Shown piece by piece: positions 1-11,244 of a stretch of 64,000 nt of DNA. Where the stretch lies: positions 744,001-808,000 of the forward strand of contig NC_023753.2 in assembly GCF_000499845.2 (NCBI RefSeq), in the 5' to 3' direction. A program made the position numbers and the translations under genes. The notes below the pieces were generated by a model. The model was given only the letters and a program-made list of their open reading frames with translations, did no database searches and had not been told where the DNA came from. Each line of letters starts with the position of its first letter. Position 1 is the stretch's first letter. The stretch is from Phaseolus vulgaris. Lineage: Eukaryota; Streptophyta; Magnoliopsida; Fabales; Fabaceae.

Positions 1-2
1 CC

Positions 3-1492
3 ATCTCTTCATCACAGATCTCCGGTCTTCTTCCTTCCATCGATGGCAGTTCCGGCAACTCCTCCGCCACTGCAGTATTCTACAGGTGCCCCAATCACTA
101 TGGTCACATCACATGTGATAACCGCGCTCGTTGCCCTGATTATTATTGTGGACGAAATATGGACAGTAAAGTGAGTTTAATCGGTGGCATTCCAAAGGAT
201 AGTGGTGGCGACAAGAGTGGTTTTGTGAAAGAGGTGGTGACTTACATGGTGGTTGATGATTTGGTGATTCAGCCAATGTCAAGCATTTCAACCATTGCCT
301 TGCTTAACAAGTTCAACGTCACGGAGATGGCTTCCTTGCAAGAAAAGGTCGTCGTCTTGGATATGAATAAGGTATATTATGTCTCATGTTTCTCAAATAT
401 GCAAATATCATTATCATGTTTAATATGCATTGATTAAGGAAGAGTCTATTTTAAATCATGATTTTCGCTATTTTTTTTAAAAAAATGTTTAAAACTTAAT
501 CCTGAATCCTAAATTCTATGAATATCAAAAACATATCTCCATTTTGGCATATCACTTTCTTCTTCCTATTACCTTTTTACTTTTCTTTTTTCTCTCTCAT
601 TATTTATTATTATTATTATATTTCTGGATTCTACTGGTATTAATTTTTAAGAGATTCTCGAAAATCTTTGAGAAATTCTTGTTTATATTGGAGATTTGCA
701 CAATAAACTACAGATAAGTCCTTACGAATAATGATTTTAATTCGTTTTAAAGCCTAATTACTACATAATTAGTTTTAAAGTCTAATTATTACAGTTAAAT
801 CATAAAGTTATCCAAACACTACAAGAAAATCATGAAATAGAAACCATTTTTTAGAAATCAAAATAATTAGTTACAATAGTAACTAAATTTGAAACCATTT
901 TAGAAACTAAAACAAAATTTGGTTTCTAAATTAGTTTTTATTATTGTTAAATAGTTTCTAAATTGGTTGCTAATTAGATACCAATTTAGAAACTATTTAA
1001 CAATGATATAAACTAATTTAAAAACCAATTTTTTTTTTTAGTTTCTAAAATGATCTCTAATTTAGTTACTATTGCAACTAATTATTTTGGTGTCTAAAAA
1101 TTGATTTTTATTTCATGATTTTCTTGTAGTAAAATAACATATATTTATGTACAACTTCCATCCTAAAATAAAATTTGTGTAACCTCTATCCTAACCTAAA
1201 ATTGTGCGACTTTCATCCTAAAGGAAAGTAAAGTTGTTTAGATAATGTAGATTTATTATTTTGATAAAATGTATTTTTTTACTAAAAATTGTAATTTGCA
1301 AAAAAATTACACTATTTTATGCAAAAAAACCTAGTTTTTTCTGTCTTTTGTTTCCCTTTCCTAATTGTAAATCATTGTTCGTTAATTTATGTGCTTAATA
1401 TATTTTTGCAGGGTGTGAATATTCTAAAGGCTTCTCTGCAGTCGAAGACTGTTTTGACAGATGTTTTTCTCAAGAATCAGACTTTCACATAG
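3..1492 (+). CDS. DUF674 family protein, 3' part (gene enters from the left edge)
   Basis: The reading frame is open from base 3 and carries a hallmark DUF674 segment, YRCPNHYGHITCDN, followed by a cysteine-rich stretch and VTYMVVDDLVIQPMSS. Exon one ends at 371 before a GT donor; the next exon is 1412-1492 after a TTTTTGCAG acceptor. It reads GVNILKASLQSKTVLTDVFL and ends at TAG 1490-1492. Both junctions are phase 0 and the last exon matches the usual DUF674 C-terminus. The start codon and N-terminal half lie outside the window. The function of DUF674 proteins is unknown; they usually form tandem arrays in dicots. Of the four DUF674 loci here this is the only one with both visible exons unbroken, so it may be functional. 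The 1040-bp intron carries a CACTA-like fold-back MITE. Confidence 0.8.
817..1131. mobile_element. CACTA-like fold-back MITE inside the DUF674 intron
   Basis: The 315-bp element begins CACTACAAGAAAATCATGAA and ends with the near-perfect reverse complement, the final G having become A. The two halves are inverted copies along most of their length, so it could fold into one long hairpin. The flanking triplets are AAA (814-816) and AAA (1132-1134), as expected for the 3-bp target duplication of CACTA elements, although the site is A-rich. It has no coding capacity. Related copies are at 2374, 35965 and, in more diverged form, near 52540, 60710 and 62690. Confidence 0.75.
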
Positions 1493-1939
1493 GGTATCAT
1501 ACAGTTTAATTATTAATATTTTCTTTTATGTCAATAACCAATGCATGGAATTGTAGTCCTCCACTATATAATATATTCACTATTTAAAATTTATGCTCTT
1601 ATAATTTGAAGAGGATAAATTATATTAACGTTGATTCTTAATAATGTTATACCTATTTTGATTTATTATTGATACTGTTTATAAAAAATATTTAATAAAT
1701 ATTTATATATATATATGCACTTCTTCTCCACAATTCAATTTGTATTTATATTTAATATTGTCAGTTAAAAACCATTTTCTTATGTTTTATTTGGATTAAA
1801 GGATTAATTTGAGAGAGTGGAAAAGAAGGGAGAGTGTAGAAAGTTTGTGAGTGATTTAATAGATATAATAAATTTAAAATAATTTAAAATAATTTAATAT
1901 AAAAAATTTAAAATTTAAAATTAAAATATAAATCTTAAA

Positions 1940-2265
1940 TATTTAATGTCCTATGTAAATAAAAAAATATAAAATATATAAAATTCCTAAAATATTCAAA
2001 ATCTTAAATAAATACAAATTCTATATAAAGTTTTATTTAAATAAAAATATCAAATATATAAAATTCCTAAAATATTCAAAATCTTAAATAAATACAAATC
2101 CTAAATATTTAATGTCATATTTAAATAAAAATACTAAATATATAAAATTCTTAAAATATTCAAAATCTTAAATAAATACAAATCATAAATATTTAATATT
2201 TTAATTAAATAAAAATATGAAATATATAAAATTCCTTAAATAAATAAAAATCTTAAATTAAATTT
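1940..2265. repeat. AT-rich minisatellite, about four units of 80-84 bp
   Basis: The motif AAATTCCTAAAATATTCAAA recurs starting at 1981, 2061, 2145 and, shortened, 2228. The spacings are 80, 84 and 83 bases. The same repeat unit occurs singly or doubly near 12840-12900 and 16240-16450, and inverted at 14640-14820, always 3' of a DUF674 copy. It therefore looks like part of the duplicated DUF674 flank. Confidence 0.75.
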
Positions 2266-2373
2266 TTATCATAATTATTAAAATTAAAATTTTATATGTT
2301 TAGTCTTCCTGTCAATTTATGGAGTTCAAAGCTTTAGGTATGGTACTAACTATAATATTAAAGGAACATTTTA

Positions 2374-2475
2374 CACTACAAGAAAATCATGAAATAGAAA
2401 CCAATTTTTAAAGACCAAAATAATTAGTTACAATAGGAACTAAAATAGTGAACATTTTAAAAACCGAAATTTGTT
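2374..2475. mobile_element. Truncated copy of the CACTA-like MITE
   Basis: It begins with CACTACAAGAAAATCATGAA and follows the left arm of the element at 817 for about 100 bases, then diverges. No right terminus is seen. This is a one-ended relic. Confidence 0.6.
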
Positions 2476-2754
2476 ACTCTTATCAAAAGATACAAAAATT
2501 TTCTAAGATTCTTTTTAGTAAGTATGGAATGGCATCTTATTGAAAAAAAAGTGATATTGTTCCTGCATTGATCAAGAATTTTGGAAAGTGATGTAATAAT
2601 TGTGAAGACTTTTTCATTACATAGAAAAATAAATTAATAATAATAATACTGATATATATAATAAATTTGAATTAATGAATAATTTTTTAATAAGGTGGAG
2701 CCCACCATGTGTTTCTTAACGTTTTTCACTCTTCCACGGACTAATCTATATATT

Positions 2755-3060
2755 ATATAATTTTAAATTATATAAATTGAAAATAAATATTTATGTGCAA
2801 AAGTATATTTGAAATTCTTTTGGGAGCATGAAGATATTTTTTATGACAGGTTTAAAAGAATTTATTCCTTATTTTTATAATCATAATAAAAATTTATATA
2901 ATAAATTTGAGTTTTTAAAAAATTATTGTATTTATACATTTTAAAATTGTGTTAGAATCGTGCTACAATTTTAAAAAATTCAACACTTCACTAATAAGTA
3001 TCCTACGAGTACAAGTGTCAACACCGATACGTGTATCCGACACGGATATTTCCCCACCAT
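2755..3060. repeat. Dispersed AT-rich repeat with a tail resembling GTGTCCGACACGG
   Basis: This segment matches a stretch in intron 7 of PNSL1 (about 29530-29820) through shared blocks such as AAATTTATATAATAA, GTGTTAGAA and the tail with CGTATCCGACA. A weaker relative is near 43440-43560. The pairing shows a dispersed element; I see no termini or coding region and cannot class it. Bases 3061-3378 beyond it hold an open minus-strand frame (to 3129) with no recognisable homology, which I do not call a gene. Confidence 0.45.
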
Positions 3061-3383
3061 AATTCATAATCCTCCTTACATCTGCGTCTGAAACACTTTT
3101 TCACATTTTAAAAACCAGACTCAAAAAATCATTGAAGACAGAGTAAACGACGACGTTTAGAACCTCTACCTCTGTCATCTCTTAACTCAAAGTCATTCCT
3201 TTTCTTCTCCATTACATCTCTTGCGCCATTACCGTTTCTGGAACCGGAGAGGACAAGAGCATGGTCGTAGCTGATCCCAAGCCTCACTCCGAACCTAAGG
3301 TCTGAAGTTTCTTCAAGCTTCCCTTTCGCCATGCCACAACGACGTTGTCTTCTGCTAACCTTCACCTCCACGACCACTTTCTT

Positions 3384-3575
3384 TGTTGGAGTTTGAATTT
3401 ATCTTAGTTGAATAAGTCACCTGTAGTGAAGTTTGTTTCCTAGTTTCTAGCTTTAGTGGAGTCTGTTTCCTAGTTTCTAGCTTGCTTCTGTTATTTTGTT
3501 TATTTCTCCTATAAGGCTATATAATGCCATGATCCTTGATTTAATAAATAATCACTTTCAACTTTATATTTCACA
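3384..3575 (+). repeat. Left LTR of the copia element
   Basis: The LTR is 192 bp, with a terminal TG at the left and CA at the right. It contains an internal duplication of the block GTTTCCTAGTTTCTAGCTT and a TATA-like CTATATAATG near 3520. The primer-binding site follows two bases after it. Confidence 0.93.
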
Positions 3576-3611
3576 TTTGGTATCAGAGCAAATACCTGTG
3601 TGAGAAAGTGA

Positions 3612-6600
3612 TTGAGAGAGATGTCTGAGAGATCTGAAAAATTTGTGCAGCTGGCCATCCCAAAATTTGATGGCCATTACGATTTTTGGTCCATGACGAT
3701 GGAGAATTTTCTGAGAAGCAGAGAATTGTGGAGCCTGGTGGAAGATGGGATTCCGGCGATATCGATCGGAACATCACAGGCAAGTGAGGTGCAAAACAAA
3801 TTTGTAGAAGAGGCGAAGTTGAAGGATTTGAAGACCAAGAATTTCCTGTTCTAGTCCATTGACAGAGAGATTCTGGAAACTATTCTTGACAAAGGTACCT
3901 CTAAGGCGATCTGGGAATCCATGAAAAAGAAGTATCAAGGCTCCACAAAAGTGAAAAGGGCGCAATTGCAAGCTTTGAGAAGAGAGTTCGAATTGCTGGC
4001 CATGAAAGAATGAGAGAAAATCGACACTTTCCTAGGAAGAACCTTGAAGGTAGTGAACAAGATGAAGGTGAATGGTGAAACAATGGAGCAGAGCACGGTC
4101 GTGAGCAAAATTCTCAGATCACTAACCTCGAGATTCAACTATGTGGTGTGTTCAATTGAGGAATCAAATGATCTGAGCACGATGAGTCTCGATGAATTAC
4201 ATGGCAGCCTACTTGTCCATGAGCAGCGCATGAATGGATATGTACAAGAAGAGTTGGCACTAAAAGTGCATCAAGATGAAAAACCTAGTAGGGGAAGAGG
4301 TCGCGGAATGGTCCGAGGAGGACGCGGTAGAGGAAGAGGAAGAAACGCGGTCGATCGTGCCATTATCGAGTGCTACAAATGTCACCAGTTAGGGCACTAT
4401 CATAACGAGTGTCCCGAATGGGAGAAGAAGGCGAATTATGCTGAACTAGAAGAGGAAGAAGAAGAGCTTCTCTTGATGTCTTATCTGGAGAAACATCAGG
4501 AAAACAGAGAAGAAGTTTGGTTTCTTGACTCCGAATGCAGCAATCATATGACCGGATGCAAAGATTGGTTTTTTGATTTGGAAGAAGGTTTCAATCGATC
4601 TGTGAAACTTGGAAACGACACAAGAATGTCGGTGGTGGGAAAAGGAAGCGTGAGAATACAAGTTAACGGAGTCACCCAAGTCATACCTGATGTTTATTAT
4701 GTTCCAGATCTCAAGAATAATTTACTAAGCCTTGGACAATTGCAAGAAAGAGGCTTGGCAATTTTGATTCGTGATGGAACCTGCAAAGTATATCATCCCA
4801 AGAAAGGTGCAATCATGGAGACTAATATGAGTGGAAACAGGATGTTTTTTCTTCTAACATCCAAATTGCAGAAAAACATGATGTGCTTGAAGACAGAAGA
4901 GGAGATCGAGAAGGAGACGAATTTGTGGCATCGCCGTTTTGGGCACTTAAACCAAGAAGCTCTAAAACAACTTGCACAAAAAAAGATGGTTATTGGACTG
5001 CCGATGCTGAAGTCCACGAAGGAGATATGTGCGGTGTGTCTGACTGGAAAACAACATAGAATATCAATGTCAAAAAGGAGCTTCTGGCGTGCATCGAGAC
5101 AACTGCAGTTGGTGCATTTGGATATATGTGGTCCGATTACACCAATTTCACACAGCGGAAAGCGGTACATTTTAACTTTCATTGATGATTTCACTAGAAA
5201 AACTTGGGTTTATTTTCTCCATGAAAAATCAGAGACACCCATCACCTTCAAGGCTTTCAAAGCAAGTGTTGAAAAGGAGATTGGAACCTTCATCACTTGC
5301 CTGAGGACAGACCGCGGAGGGGAATTCACGTCTACTGAATTCAGAGAATTTTGTAAAACTCATGGTATCACCAGGCAATTGACGGCTGCATTTACGCCAC
5401 AACAGAATGGAGTGGCAGAGAGGAAGAATAGAACAATAATGAATGCGGTACGATCTATGCTGAGTGAGAGACAAGTCCCAAAGGAATTTTGGTCTGAAGC
5501 TACAAGATGGAGTGTGCACATCCAGAATCGATCTCCAACAGCAGCAGTAGAAGACATGACACCTGAAGAAGCTTGGAGCGGTTCAAAACCTGAGGTGAAG
5601 CATTTTCGTGTATTTGGGTGCATAGCATATGTGCACATACCTGATCAGAAGAGGAGAAAACTAGATGACAAAAACAAGAAATGTGTTTTTCTCGGAATCA
5701 GTGAGGAATCGAAAGCATGGAGGCTGTATGATCTGGTTACGAAAACGATCGTGATAAGCAAAGATGTAGTGTTTGATGAAGACAAAAGCTGGGATTGGCA
5801 TCAAATTGGTGTAAAAGAGATAATACTCGACTGTGGAGAAGAAGAACAAAATACAGACATGGCTTGTGCTCCGTCAACCGCGAATTCATCGCCTTCTGGT
5901 TCGTCTTCATCTTCAGCATCTGATGGTAATTCGACACCGCCAAGCCCAGTCTCTCCTCTGCCCAGTTCAATTTCGTCATCTCCATCAAGATCAATTGAAA
6001 GAGAAGTGGTTACAGGCCCGCGGACAAGGAGAACACCGGGTTATTTGGCTGATTATGTCACGGGTGAAGGAGATGAGGAAGAAAGCTTATCGGTTATGTT
6101 ATTGATGATGATGACAGAAAATGATCCAGTCAAATTCAAAGAAGCAGTGAAAAACAAGGTGTGGAGAGAAGCAATGAAAAACGAGATCGAAGCGATCGAG
6201 AAAAACAATACATGGGAGCTAACTATCTTACCTGCAGGTTTTACACCAATTGGAGTGAAATGGGTATATAAAACAAAGCTGAATGAAGATGGTAAAGTCG
6301 ACAAATACAAGGCGAGGTTGGTAGCAAAGGGATATGCTCAGTGTTATGGCATAGACTATACCGAAGTCTTTGCTCCGGTGGCGAGGCTCGATACGATTCG
6401 AACTATACTTGCGGTTGCAGCACAATCAAATTGGGAAATCTTCCAATTAGATGTCAAGAGTGCGTTTCTACATGGGGAACTAAAAGAGAATGTGTATGTA
6501 CGACAACCGGAGGGATTTATAAAGACAGGAGAAGAGGAGAAAGTGTACAAGCTGAGGAAGGCGTTGTATGGGCTCAAACAAGCCTCGAGAGCTTGGTACA

Positions 6601-7682
6601 CCCGTATTGAAGGATATTTCTTGGATGAGGAGTTTGAGAGGTGTCCGAGCGAGCATACTCTATTCACCAAGATGAAAGGAGGTAAAATTCTCATTGTCAG
6701 CTTGTATGTTGATGACTTAATATTCACTGGAAATGATAGAGCTATGTGTGATGAGTTTAAGAAGTCGATGATGATGGAATTTGAGATGTCAGATTTGGGA
6801 AAAATGAAATATTTTCTTGGGGTAGAGGTGAAGCAGAGTGTTAATGGGATTTTTATTTGTCAAAAACGGTATGCTCGTGAAGTTTTAGCAAGGTTTGGAA
6901 TGGAAGAAAGTAATGCTGTTAAGAATCCAATTGTGCCGGGAACGAAGCTCACAAAAGATGAGGATGGCGAGAAGGTGGATGCAACCATGTTCAAGCAATT
7001 GGTTGGGAGTCTTATGTATCTAACAGTAACCAGGCCAGATTTAATGTATGGAGTATGTCTCATAAGTCGATTCATGGCAAATCCAAGGATGTCACATTGG
7101 CTTGCTGCGAAGAGGATCTTAAGGTACTTAAAAGGTACAATGGAACTTGGAATCTTCTACAGGAAAAGTGAAAGCAGCAGTACGAGACTTATGGCATTCA
7201 CGGATAGCGACTACGCCGGCGATTTGGATGATCGAAAAAGCACAACAGGCTGTGTGTTTTTGATAGGGTCTGGTGCGATTTCTTGGGCATCAAAAAAACA
7301 GCCTGTTGTTGCCCTTTCCACCACTGAGGCCGAATATATTGCTGCTGCCTTTTGTGCTTGTCAATGTGTGTGGATTAGAAGGATCTTAGAGAAGATTAGA
7401 GCTGAAGAAGAGTCTGCAACCGTCATTTATTGTGACAACAGTTCGACGATTGCTTTATCCAAACATCCAGTTCTTCATGGGAAAAGTAAGCATATTGGAG
7501 TAAGGTTTCACTATCTCAGAGAGCTGGTGAATAGCGAAACTGTTAAGCTGGAGTATTGTGCAACCAGAAACCAAGTTGCGGATATCTTTACGAAACCGTT
7601 GAAGCTGGAGCAGTTCGAGAAGCTGAGAGCATCACTTGGAATTGTTAACTTGTCTGATGTAAACTTAATTCAGGATAGTTAA
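3612..7682 (+). pseudogene. Copia gag-pol polyprotein, interrupted by two stop codons
   Basis: One frame runs from 3612 (or ATG 3621) to TAA 7680-7682, broken by TAG at 3852-3854 and TGA near 4012; from 4044 onward it is open for 1212 codons. Counting from 4044: an RG-rich stretch at 83-100, the gag zinc knuckle CYKCHQLGHYHNEC at 110-123, then the protease site as LDSECSNHM at 161-169. Integrase follows, with its H-H-C-C zinc site and D-D-E residues in LDICG, RTDRGGEF and NGVAERKN. Reverse transcriptase has the SLYVDDLIF active site and RNase H has TDSDYAGD and STTEAEYIA. The usual copia protease motif is DSG or DTG; here the third residue is Glu, which should abolish protease function. With both gag stops this copy can move only if helped in trans. 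Confidence 0.93.
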
Positions 7683-7697
7683 GTTTAAGGGAGGGTA

Positions 7698-7889
7698 TGT
7701 TGGAGTTTGAATTTATCTTAGTTGAATAAGTCACCTGTAGTGAAGTTTGTTTCCTAGTTTCTAGCTTTAGTGGAGTCTGTTTCCTAGTTTCTAGCTTGCT
7801 TATGTTATTTTGTTTATTTCTCCTGTAAGGCTATATAATGCCATGATCCTTGATTTAATAAATAATCACTTTCAACTTTATATTTCACA
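7698..7889 (+). repeat. Right LTR of the copia element
   Basis: It is the same length as the left LTR (192 bp) and the same sequence apart from CTTCTG versus CTTATG and CCTATAAGG versus CCTGTAAGG. The right copy of the TTCTT duplication follows directly. Confidence 0.93.
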
Positions 7890-7920
7890 TTCTTAAGGTT
7901 CTAGAATCAGATATGTGTCC

Positions 7921-7923
<3 letters not shown>

Positions 7924-7952
<29 letters not shown>
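7924..7952. repeat. Poly-C tract of 29 bases followed by a short CT run
   Basis: An uninterrupted run of 29 C residues lies 30 bases downstream of the copia right end, followed by TCTCTCTC. Such G/C homopolymers are rare in this AT-rich DNA; the exact length may be an assembly artefact. Confidence 0.9.
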
Positions 7953-7954
<2 letters not shown>

Positions 7955-7959
7955 TCTCT

Positions 7960-9520
7960 CATTAGCTTGAGACAGAGGGAAGAATTTTCGAGGATGTCCA
8001 TAAAAAGGTTTCTTGTCTACACTTGAAACACAAATATCTCATGTAAGTTATGGATGAATGGAACATCAAATAGTAGTTGAAAATGTTGAAGATGGTTGTT
8101 GCCCCTTCAAGACATGTGTTTGATGAAGACATTTGTGTACATTTCATGTATATTTACATTTGCTTTAAGAATGTCTTAGGTAGAGTTTAGAGGTTGTTTA
8201 AGAGTAGGCTTTTTGCTGAGTAACTCACCTCTTAACCCCTGACCATGTGATAAGAGCAAGCACAAAATTTCTTAAACTGTTTTTCACATGTTTTGCAAAA
8301 AACACCTTTACTGCATAAAAATAAATATGTTCTTTTCTAAATAAACAGGTTTTTTTTAAACTGATGCTCTGGCTAAGTCTTGTGAAAATCAGATTTTGTT
8401 CATCAAGTATTTTGACTAAGTCTTCTCTCTTTCAAAACGACTGTGTTTCAATAGTTAAGTGTTTTCTGTTATCGTTTTGAAAAATAAATCTGTTCATTTG
8501 TAAATGAATAGATTCATTTTTAGTCTGGTGCAATGCTTATCTTAAACGGTTTTTCGTTTTGTCCCTGTACCAGAATGGTTGACTGAGTCTCTTTCACATA
8601 ACAAATTCTCTAACTGCTTTTTGAAAATAAATCTGTTCATTTTATTTTCAATCTGTTTTTTTTATAACAGTTTTAACTGTTTTTTGAAAATCTGTTATAA
8701 GTTGTTTTTCTATAAAAAAGAAACTGTTTAAGCGATTTGTTCTATTGGTTTAAGGCAGATTTCTGCATCCTCTATCAGGTGCATTCATTTCACATTTCAT
8801 TTCTTGTAAAAGTGTGGTTGTAAAGTCTTCTTGATAGGGTTTCTTGAAGAGTGTGTATGCTGAAATAGTGTTTTTCAGCAAGTGTACCAAAGTTCTTGTA
8901 GGGTTCAAGAACAGTGGTGTTTGTGGTTGTTTGAATTGTGATTTATTGAATTTCACCTTGGTTTAGGTGAAGACTGGATGTAGCTCATTGGAGTGAACCG
9001 GTATAATTGCTTTATGTTCATTCTCCCTTAATCTCTGCACTCTAATTCACGCTTATCTATTAATCTGCCAGAAATTGAATCTGTTCAATTAAAAATAAAT
9101 TTGTTCTTTCTGGGCTTGTTCATACCGTTCTTATTTTCTGGAAAATCAGCTTGGTTCTGTGAAGAAGATATATGATCTGTTAAATACAACTGGAACAGGT
9201 TGATTGTGATAGGTTACCCAATTGATTGTCAAGCTAATAATTGAAACTTTATCAATTGCCTATAAAATTGAAGGTCACTGATTTGTGTGTTTCATAATAT
9301 ACTTCTAAAATCAGTGTATCTGGAAAATCAATCTGCATAATCTCGTGATTAACTTGGCTGATATAAACGTTTTCATACATAAACAATGCCAAAATAAATA
9401 TGTTCATTTTCAAATAAATCGATTTATTTTGTGTGTACTGTGATAAATATACTAATTCTGCGAGAAACTTTTAAAAGATCAATTCACCCCTTCTTGAACT
9501 TTGACACTATTAAACCCAAC
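7960..9520 (+). mobile_element. Probable old copia-type (SIRE-like) LTR remnant
   Basis: This 1.5-kb stretch has no open frame. It is scattered with variants of AAATAAATCTGTTCATTT and of AACTGTTTTTT, a texture typical of long legume LTRs. It closes with AATTCACCCCTTCTTGAACT, similar to what I recall at the boundary of SIRE-type elements. I could not find a matching second LTR or a target duplication, so it may be a solo or truncated LTR. The class is an inference from composition and that motif only. Confidence 0.4.
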
Positions 9521-9521
9521 A

Positions 9522-9705
9522 GAAAATTCATGAAGTTACCATAGAAAAAAACAAATAGTCTAAAGCTCCAATTCAACACAAAAACTTGATTAACTCCATC
9601 AAATAGTAATTGGAAATTCATGAAGTTACTATAGTAGAAAACAAATAAAGTCTAAAGCTCCAATTCAACCCAAAAACTTGATTAACCCAAATGTATGGAT
9701 GATTA
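9522..9705. repeat. Two-copy tandem repeat, period about 90 bp
   Basis: The block starting GAAAATTCATGAAGTTACCA at 9522 recurs from 9612 with a few substitutions and a small indel. Both copies share CTAAAGCTCCAATTCAA and AAAAACTTGATTAAC. The rest up to about 10080 is AT-rich and shows nothing recognisable. Confidence 0.8.
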
Positions 9706-10084
9706 ATGAAAATGCACATTAGGCATAAAGTCAATTGATTCTTACACAAACTAAACCTCACATAATGTAAAAAAAAAGACATTCAGGAACTTACAGAGAA
9801 ATTTTTGTATTTGAATATATCAGGAAACTAAGAATATATTCAGTAACTTTTGGATATGTGACACTAATTGACAATTTATTTTAATACTAAGTTGACAATT
9901 TATTTTAATAATATATATATTATTAAAATTATAACCCATTATCCATTTATAATGGATTTTCAAAATAGTTAAATTTTTTTCTCTTCCATAATATTATAAT
10001 ATTCGTTAAAGAAACTAAAATCTAAAAAATATCGAAACAAAATTTCCATAAGGTTAGAAAAATGATTGTAGTTAGTTTTAAGAA

Positions 10085-10245
10085 GTGAGTGAAATTTAAA
10101 CCTAATTCAATCTTATAAAATTGATTAGATTTGTATTCACTTATATACTATAAAATATTTTTATTATTTGTAGTTGATATGACTCTAATATACTTCTCAC
10201 GTCGATGCTACGAATTTGTGTTAGATACTATATAATTATGGATAA
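10085..10245 (+). repeat. Dispersed legume-type repeat (family R), diverged copy
   Basis: It carries the order AAACCTAATTCAATCTTATAAAATTGA, TTTGTATTCACTTATATACTAT and a CTCACGTCGATG-like end, which matches the copy at 11797-12012 and those in ABCB and TIP introns. The element looks non-coding and its class is not clear from these copies. The piece from here to 10690 is otherwise AT-rich, apart from a promoter-like stretch (10490-10690) similar to that of the next DUF674 copy. Confidence 0.55.
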
Positions 10246-10699
10246 TTCGATAATGGGTAATCTAATAAACTAAACAAATTTTTGTTAAGGTAAACTACAT
10301 GATTCATTTATAAAGTGCATTTTAAACATAATTTAACCTCCACCAATAAATCTATAAGATAAGTTTAATTTTGCATTTATATTATGAAATATTTTTTTGT
10401 ATATGATAATGGGGAGACTAAATTTTAACCACAGAGAAAGTTATGTAAAAAAAAGAGTGATTGATACGAAAAAGTAAGTATAGATGGTGAATATAAAGAG
10501 TTAGAAACGATTATGGTGTTCCATAGACTACTTTATTCATTCATATTATTTGTTTTGTTGTTCTTGGCCATGCATGCCGTTTCACTTGCTGCTGGAGTAT
10601 TTAATAAGCAATGAAATAAAACCTTCATTCATTCAACATCTATATATATATATAAGAGCTGTGAGAGAGTATATATCATTATATCTAAGTTCTAACACC

Positions 10700-10835
10700 A
10701 TGGCTTCTTCTTCTTCCTCCTCCAAATTGACTCTGAAATTAGGGTTTCACGTACTTTAATTAATAATATTTTCTTTTATGTCAACCAAATAAATGGAAAT
10801 GTAGTCTTGAACTATATAATTATAATATATTTATA
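10700..10835 (+). pseudogene. DUF674 relic: start codon region fused to 3' flank
   Basis: A start codon at 10700 opens MASSSSSSKLTLKL, the typical DUF674 N-terminus. The frame then ends after only 19 residues (stop 10757-10759). From AGGGTTTCAC onward the DNA is colinear with the 3' flank of the other copies, including TATTTTCTTTTATGTCAA and a TGTAGTCTTGAACTATATAAT block. Everything between codon 14 and the 3' flank, some 600 coding bases plus the intron, is gone. The upstream 200 bases resemble the promoter of the copy at 11245. A single internal deletion explains it best. Confidence 0.7.
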
Positions 10836-11244
10836 ATTATGATCATGAAATATTCTCTTTTTTTTTTTGTGAAACTGCCGTATGCATATGATATTGAACA
10901 TTTAAAATTGGTTAAGAAATAAGGATGTGGTAGTACTAAATTGAATATGTGCGTGACTTCTTGATAATGTAAAGAGTCTTCAAATAATTAATAACCATGA
11001 ATAGCAGAACCCAAAGTTCTGTTTAAATTTGACAGATAAAATAATCATTATACACTGCTAAATAACCATTCAAGACGTAGAAACGATTAAATTTTGCAGA
11101 CTGCATATTTTTTTTTCTCTGTTCACGGCCATGCTTGCCGTTGAAGGTCCATATCTGCATCTATATACATAATGGCTTAACATTCACATTTCAGACACAA
11201 GTTATAAGACCTGTGAGAGACCATATATCACTGTATCTATCACC

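Larger units (their letters stand above)
3379..7894 (+). mobile_element. Ty1/copia LTR retrotransposon, complete but mutated
   Basis: Two 192-bp LTRs (3384-3575 and 7698-7889) start TGTTGGAG and end TTCACA. They differ at only two positions that I can find. The 5-bp target duplication TTCTT lies at 3379-3383 and 7890-7894. A primer-binding site complementary to initiator tRNA-Met, TGGTATCAGAGC, starts at 3578. A purine tract, AAGTTTAAGGGAGGG, precedes the right LTR. Between them is one gag-pol frame in copia order: gag, protease, integrase, reverse transcriptase, RNase H. Two in-frame stops and a changed protease motif make it non-autonomous. The close LTR match points to a recent insertion. 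Confidence 0.96.

Noticed and set aside
3129..3377. Minus-strand open frame (about 80 codons) left of the copia element
   Set aside because: It starts at a GTG, has no recognisable motif, and the frame upstream across the empty copia site soon meets stops.
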